From Candidatus Eiseniibacteriota bacterium (lineage in GTDB: Bacteria; Arandabacterota; Arandabacteria; JAGLYR01), in the NCBI GenBank assembly GCA_023132135.1, contig JAGLYR010000076.1:1-8375 (forward strand): a DNA stretch of 8,375 bases. Direction: 5' to 3'. Shown one piece after another: positions 5,922-8,375 of the stretch. Both the position numbers and the translations under genes were made by a program. Within the stretch, counting starts at the first letter, position 1. Every line of letters begins with the position of its first letter. The notes beneath the pieces were generated by a model. That model worked only from the letters and a program-made list of their open reading frames with translations. It had not been told where the DNA came from and made no database searches.

Positions 5922-7130
5922 CTACAACGGATCAACCAGGCGTCCCAGGAACAGGATGGTCCCCGTCGTATTGTCACGAATGAGAAACAGGAACGGGTGA
6001 TCTGCCCGGAAGTTGAGTGTCCTGGATGATAACCCCTTTATGACGACGGCTGTCGAGGCCGAAGCTTCGCTTCCCTCTTCGTTCACTTCTATGAAGGCCT
6101 TGTGGAGTACGCTACCCATGAACAGCGATCTGGAACCGTCCATTCCTGAGAAATCCGCTCTTCCGATAAGGAAAGCTTCCTTCATGCCCAGTGCCTGCAG
6201 ATGATCCGTCAGATCCTCGGTGCCCCACGTGATGCTGAATTCGGGCAGAGACACTTCCACCTCACTTGGTGAGAGACTCGAGAGCCAGGACAGCAGGTTC
6301 TCCTGTGTGAGGCTGTCTTCGACATCGCTGAGATGGTACCCGCTGCGAGGCAAGACCACAAACATGGCCAGATCGTCGCCGGCGTACGGAAGTTCGATGA
6401 CCTGAACCTGTTCGTGCTCTCCGTACTTGAAGCTGCCCTGCTGAGTCATCATCCGAACGTCTTTTTCTTCGCCGCCGGGTAGAACGAAGCTGCCTGTGTA
6501 CGTTCTTGATTCGTCAAACTGGTGCGCCCAGTCTCCTTTGAAGTAGATGGCATTGACCAGAACCAGCATGGTTGCCGGATCCAGATCGCCGCGCCGGATC
6601 AGATCCCTGATCCTGTCTCTCGTTTTCCCCTCCACCCAATGGTTGATGGTTTTGCGGGCCTCTTCGGTAGCACCCGAGTAGTCGACGGGCGTTACGGGAG
6701 CACCATAGTGCTGCCTTGCCAGTGCAAGGTATTCCTCCCGGAACGGATAGTCCACTTGAGGCCACAGCGAGTTGGCCACAAGCAGATCCAGATCTCCCTT
6801 GTTCCGGATTGCCCCTAGCCTCTTGTCCGACTTGGCGAATGCCGGGTGAAGACGATCCTGGTCCAGTGCGAAGTGAAGGGTTTGCTCCATTTCATCGGCT
6901 GTTTTCCCCCGGGCCCCTCCATATGTCATGGCCAGTGCCGTTGAAATGCTGTAGGGGGAAAAGAACAGATTGCCCTCAGTCGTCCGCAACTCGCGGTACA
7001 GATCCAGGGCGAATGCCGTGTTGGACCGGACGAGAGAACCGGTATCTGCAGACACCTCCCCGGCACTGGGCGGGGTTGGGGAGCACGATATGGCCAAGGA
7101 AAGCGCCAGTGCGAATCGGAGCGTCTTCAT
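5922..7130 (-). CDS. Serpin-family protease inhibitor, predicted lipoprotein
   Basis: The gene encodes a 402-residue serpin. Residues 1-20 are a lipoprotein signal with LAISC and Cys16 as the candidate lipidated residue, placing the protein on the periplasmic or outer face of a membrane. The serpin fold is complete: NLFFSPYSISTALAMTYGGARGKT (54-77), LVNAIYFKGDW (191-201), the VIELPYAGDDLAMFVVLP region (244-261), and the family signature FRADHPFLFLI (374-384). The reactive-centre hinge EEGSEASAS (351-359) keeps Gly at P15, Ser at P14 and small residues from P12 to P9, as inhibitory serpins do. By canonical spacing P1-P1' is Leu367-Ser368, suggesting chymotrypsin-, elastase- or subtilisin-like targets. 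The start at 7130 is preferred over the ATG at 7139 because the GGAGG site is only one base from the latter. Its stop is 17 bases from the stop of the convergent hydrolase gene, with no obvious intrinsic terminator between them. Confidence 0.93.
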   Translation of the reverse strand: MKTLRFALALSLAISCSPTPPSAGEVSADTGSLVRSNTAFALDLYRELRTTEGNLFFSPYSISTALAMTYGGARGKTADEMEQTLHFALDQDRLHPAFAKSDKRLGAIRNKGDLDLLVANSLWPQVDYPFREEYLALARQHYGAPVTPVDYSGATEEARKTINHWVEGKTRDRIRDLIRRGDLDPATMLVLVNAIYFKGDWAHQFDESRTYTGSFVLPGGEEKDVRMMTQQGSFKYGEHEQVQVIELPYAGDDLAMFVVLPRSGYHLSDVEDSLTQENLLSWLSSLSPSEVEVSLPEFSITWGTEDLTDHLQALGMKEAFLIGRADFSGMDGSRSLFMGSVLHKAFIEVNEEGSEASASTAVVIKGLSSRTLNFRADHPFLFLIRDNTTGTILFLGRLVDPL

Positions 7131-7139
7131 AGCGTTCAT

Positions 7140-7146
7140 TCCTCCC
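7140..7146 (-). promoter_or_regulatory. Shine-Dalgarno site deciding the serpin start
   Basis: GGGAGGA on the minus strand has its GGAGG ten bases from the ATG at 7130 and only one base from the in-frame ATG at 7139. Initiation at 7130 is thus more likely; it removes only three residues (MNA) and leaves a compact lipoprotein signal. Confidence 0.6.
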
Positions 7147-7437
7147 GCGTGGTGGTGCAGGGTCCTGTTCTCGTGTCACCAGTGAAGTCGGAGAGGCAGC
7201 CTGAAACGTTTACCTGAAATCCGGTGGGCGTTCCGCATCTATTATGGCAAAAGCTCTCCTCTGGTGGAAACCGAAATCTGTTATATCCCCGGATTCTTCG
7301 ATTCTCTGGTCGACATTATGCATTTGAAATGCACAATATCCACCAACCGCACTCCAGTGGGACAGCTACCCATTTCCATGAAGTATTGCGTACGAGGTTT
7401 TCGCAGATCCGTGTATCGACCTGCAGGCCAAGCAGAT
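7147..7437. other. Intergenic region upstream of the serpin, no gene recognised
   Basis: About 290 bases without a supported gene. Short open frames exist on both strands (for example + strand 7264-7503 and - strand 7281-7508), but they lack ribosome sites and resemble nothing. On the minus strand a weak promoter-like pair can be drawn for the serpin: tttcca, 18 bases, then cataat (the latter at about 7240-7245). This is only suggestive. The one strong structure is the palindrome at 7315-7337. The region is less GC-rich around 7235-7350 than the genes on either side. Confidence 0.5.
7315..7337. promoter_or_regulatory. 23-bp operator-like palindrome
   Basis: The centre tgcattt-g-aaatgca (7319-7333) is a perfect 7-bp-arm palindrome around one base. 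The symmetry continues outward past one mismatch through att/aat, giving 10 of 11 matched positions per arm. It lies about 185 bases upstream of the serpin start in AT-rich non-coding DNA. Such a form is typical of a dimeric regulator's binding site. The regulator and its target gene are unknown. Confidence 0.4.
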
Positions 7438-7695
7438 TCAAACGAGAGCACAAGCCTTGGCAGCCGCGGCACCTCGGGCGCTCGGCACCTCAAGGGGTTG
7501 TAATTCAATAGATTGCGGAATACCGCAACAAAATAGGTGACTGTCCCTGTGGGCCGTGTCCTGAGGACAGAGGTCCGGACATGTCAGATACTCGTAGGAG
7601 GCCACAAGATGTATCGCAAGCGAGCTATCCCCATTCAACCCATAAGCTGAGGAGGTCCCGGCAAGTACAAGCAGTGCAAGTGTGATCGCTCTCAT
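7438..7695 (-). CDS. Small secreted protein, probably a 3'-truncated gene remnant
   Basis: The frame encodes 85 residues. Residues 1-19 are a clear signal peptide (MRAITLALLVLAGTSSAYG), followed by a plausible mature start NGDSSLAIHLVASYEYLTCPDLCP (20-43). From about residue 49 the DNA turns repeat-like: a gtgactgtccc-type segment at 7530-7549 and a hairpin at 7513-7528. The peptide then becomes an unconvincing Ala-rich tail to the stop at 7438. The ATG is four bases after the stop of the upstream Cys-rich gene, with no good Shine-Dalgarno site. I read it as the 5' end of a tandem relative of that gene, cut off by an insertion or a rearrangement. It could instead be a genuine short secreted peptide. 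No function is assigned. Confidence 0.45.
   Translation of the reverse strand: MRAITLALLVLAGTSSAYGLNGDSSLAIHLVASYEYLTCPDLCPQDTAHRDSHLFCCGIPQSIELQPLEVPSARGAAAAKACALV
7513..7549. repeat. Short hairpin plus gtgactgtccc-type repeat-like segment
   Basis: ttgcgg (7513-7518) and ccgcaa (7523-7528) are perfect arms around four bases, followed by aaaataggtgactgtccctg (7530-7549). The second part resembles, from memory only, sequence found beside REP-associated transposase elements in many genomes. It lies where the small secreted-protein frame stops looking like protein. Downstream, ctgtcc (7541-7546) and ggacag (7565-7570) form another possible stem. Confidence 0.3.
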
Positions 7696-7699
7696 GAAT

Positions 7700-8375
7700 C
7701 TACCGATATAGACCCTTGATCATTCCCCATGTTGAGTCATCGTTAGTGGTAGGTCCCGGCTCGCAGTTGGGGATCGGTTCGCATTCGCCGCCGATGACCG
7801 CAGAGTGCTCGTGGACGGTGAAAGTCTCGCGCCCGTAGATCGTGCAATCGATGAAGTAGTTGTGTGGATATCCTGGATAACTGAAGCCGCTTGGCCCGTA
7901 TGCCAGAGTGATCGGTAGCCAATCGTAGATGCAGGGTCCGAAAGCGATCTTGCAAAAACAGAACATGTGAGTACAGGGGCTCTCGCACCGAGAGAGTGCC
8001 AGGACACCTCCGACTCCACCTCTCTTTTCAAAAGGCTCACCGAATACTACGGCCTCTTCGCCGCAGTATTGAGGCCCGAGGAAATCTGGCGTTCCTGGTC
8101 CCATTGGCCAACCGACTACGTAGAACTCAATCGTAGTCACGTTGTCAACATTATAGGCAAGGAATGCTGCATATCCGTAACCGCCAGAGGCTTCCAATTC
8201 GGCAAGGGTCAGATCGCAATCCACATCCATACACGTCATGCCCGCCGGACAGAGGTCTTGAACCATTCCGGGATTGCCGGAGGCTCCATTTCTTGAGAGG
8301 ATGGGGTCATGAGCAGACCAAGGAGGTACTCCCCAGAGGTACGGGAGCGGGCGGTACGGATGGTGTTTGAGCAGG
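7700..8375 (-). CDS. Cys-rich secreted protein of unknown function, 5' end outside the window
   Basis: The frame ends with a TAG at 7700-7702 and stays open to the right edge, giving at least 224 residues; the true start lies outside. An ATG at 8266 would give 188 residues, but it has no Shine-Dalgarno site and the open frame continues upstream, so a longer protein is more likely. The visible part has 12 cysteines (for example DLCPAGMTCMDVDCD, SRCESPCTHMFCFCK and GECEPIPNCEP). It also has an aromatic- and Gly-rich centre, including GGYGYAAFLAYNV and EFYVVGWP. It ends in a Pro/Thr/Asn/Asp linker and the tail STWGMIKGLYR. This points to an exported, disulphide-bonded protein. The terminal WGxIKxLYR-like tail after a flexible linker could be a sorting or anchoring tag, which is an inference. 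I do not recognise the family and assign no function. Confidence 0.6.
   Translation of the reverse strand, partial: LLKHHPYRPLPYLWGVPPWSAHDPILSRNGASGNPGMVQDLCPAGMTCMDVDCDLTLAELEASGGYGYAAFLAYNVDNVTTIEFYVVGWPMGPGTPDFLGPQYCGEEAVVFGEPFEKRGGVGGVLALSRCESPCTHMFCFCKIAFGPCIYDWLPITLAYGPSGFSYPGYPHNYFIDCTIYGRETFTVHEHSAVIGGECEPIPNCEPGPTTNDDSTWGMIKGLYR

Noticed and set aside
7264-7503. Possible 79-residue gene on the plus strand
   Set aside because: There is no Shine-Dalgarno site and no recognisable motif, and it overlaps the repeat-like end of the minus-strand secreted-protein frame.

Overview
The window is a GC-rich, gene-dense stretch of a bacterial chromosome. Signal peptides, a lipoprotein signal, Shine-Dalgarno sites and short dispersed palindromic repeats all point to a Gram-negative-type bacterium. 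The mix of gene types suggests an uncultured lineage: a PduL-type phosphotransacetylase, a serpin lipoprotein, a large secreted glycoside-hydrolase-like protein, and Cys-rich secreted proteins ending in a WGxIKxLYR-like tail. An Eisenbacteria, Krumholzibacteria or Latescibacteria-like member of the FCB group is my guess only. There is no rRNA, tRNA, phage or CRISPR signal to anchor the taxonomy.

Left block, + strand (1-2591). A one-domain EamA/DMT membrane transporter (148-573) is followed by the most notable gene, a single 632-residue protein (693-2591). It joins a complete acetate kinase to a complete PduL phosphate acyltransferase. Together the two halves would convert acyl-CoA to acyl-phosphate and then to the acid plus ATP. 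Its last ~25 codons and its stop codon lie in a dispersed palindromic repeat.

Repeat-rich gap (2540-2850). It holds three clear copies of a ccctgagcccgtcgaaggg-type repeat (two direct, one inverted), a degenerate fourth copy, a perfect 10-bp-arm hairpin, and a hairpin whose 20-bp core recurs inverted at 11-30.

Middle block, + strand (2886-5904). A two-domain EamA/DMT transporter with an unusually long cytosolic loop sits one base upstream of a GTG-started secreted protein. That protein has a carbohydrate-binding-like domain, a beta-sandwich and a TIM-barrel hydrolase-like domain. The spacing implies one transcript and translational coupling.

Right block, - strand (5922-8375). A serpin lipoprotein converges on the hydrolase gene with 17 bases between the two stops. 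Upstream of the serpin lies about 300 bp of apparently non-coding DNA carrying a 23-bp operator-like palindrome. Beyond that are two small secreted-protein genes. One is a Cys-rich protein running off the right edge. The other is a likely truncated relative that keeps its signal peptide but runs into repeat-like DNA.

Taken together, the block pairs fermentative or overflow energy metabolism and small-solute transport with several exported proteins (polysaccharide-active, protease-inhibiting and unknown). No defence or mobile system was recognised. The best candidates for something unusual are the AckA-PduL fusion, the bacterial serpin lipoprotein and the Cys-rich secreted family.
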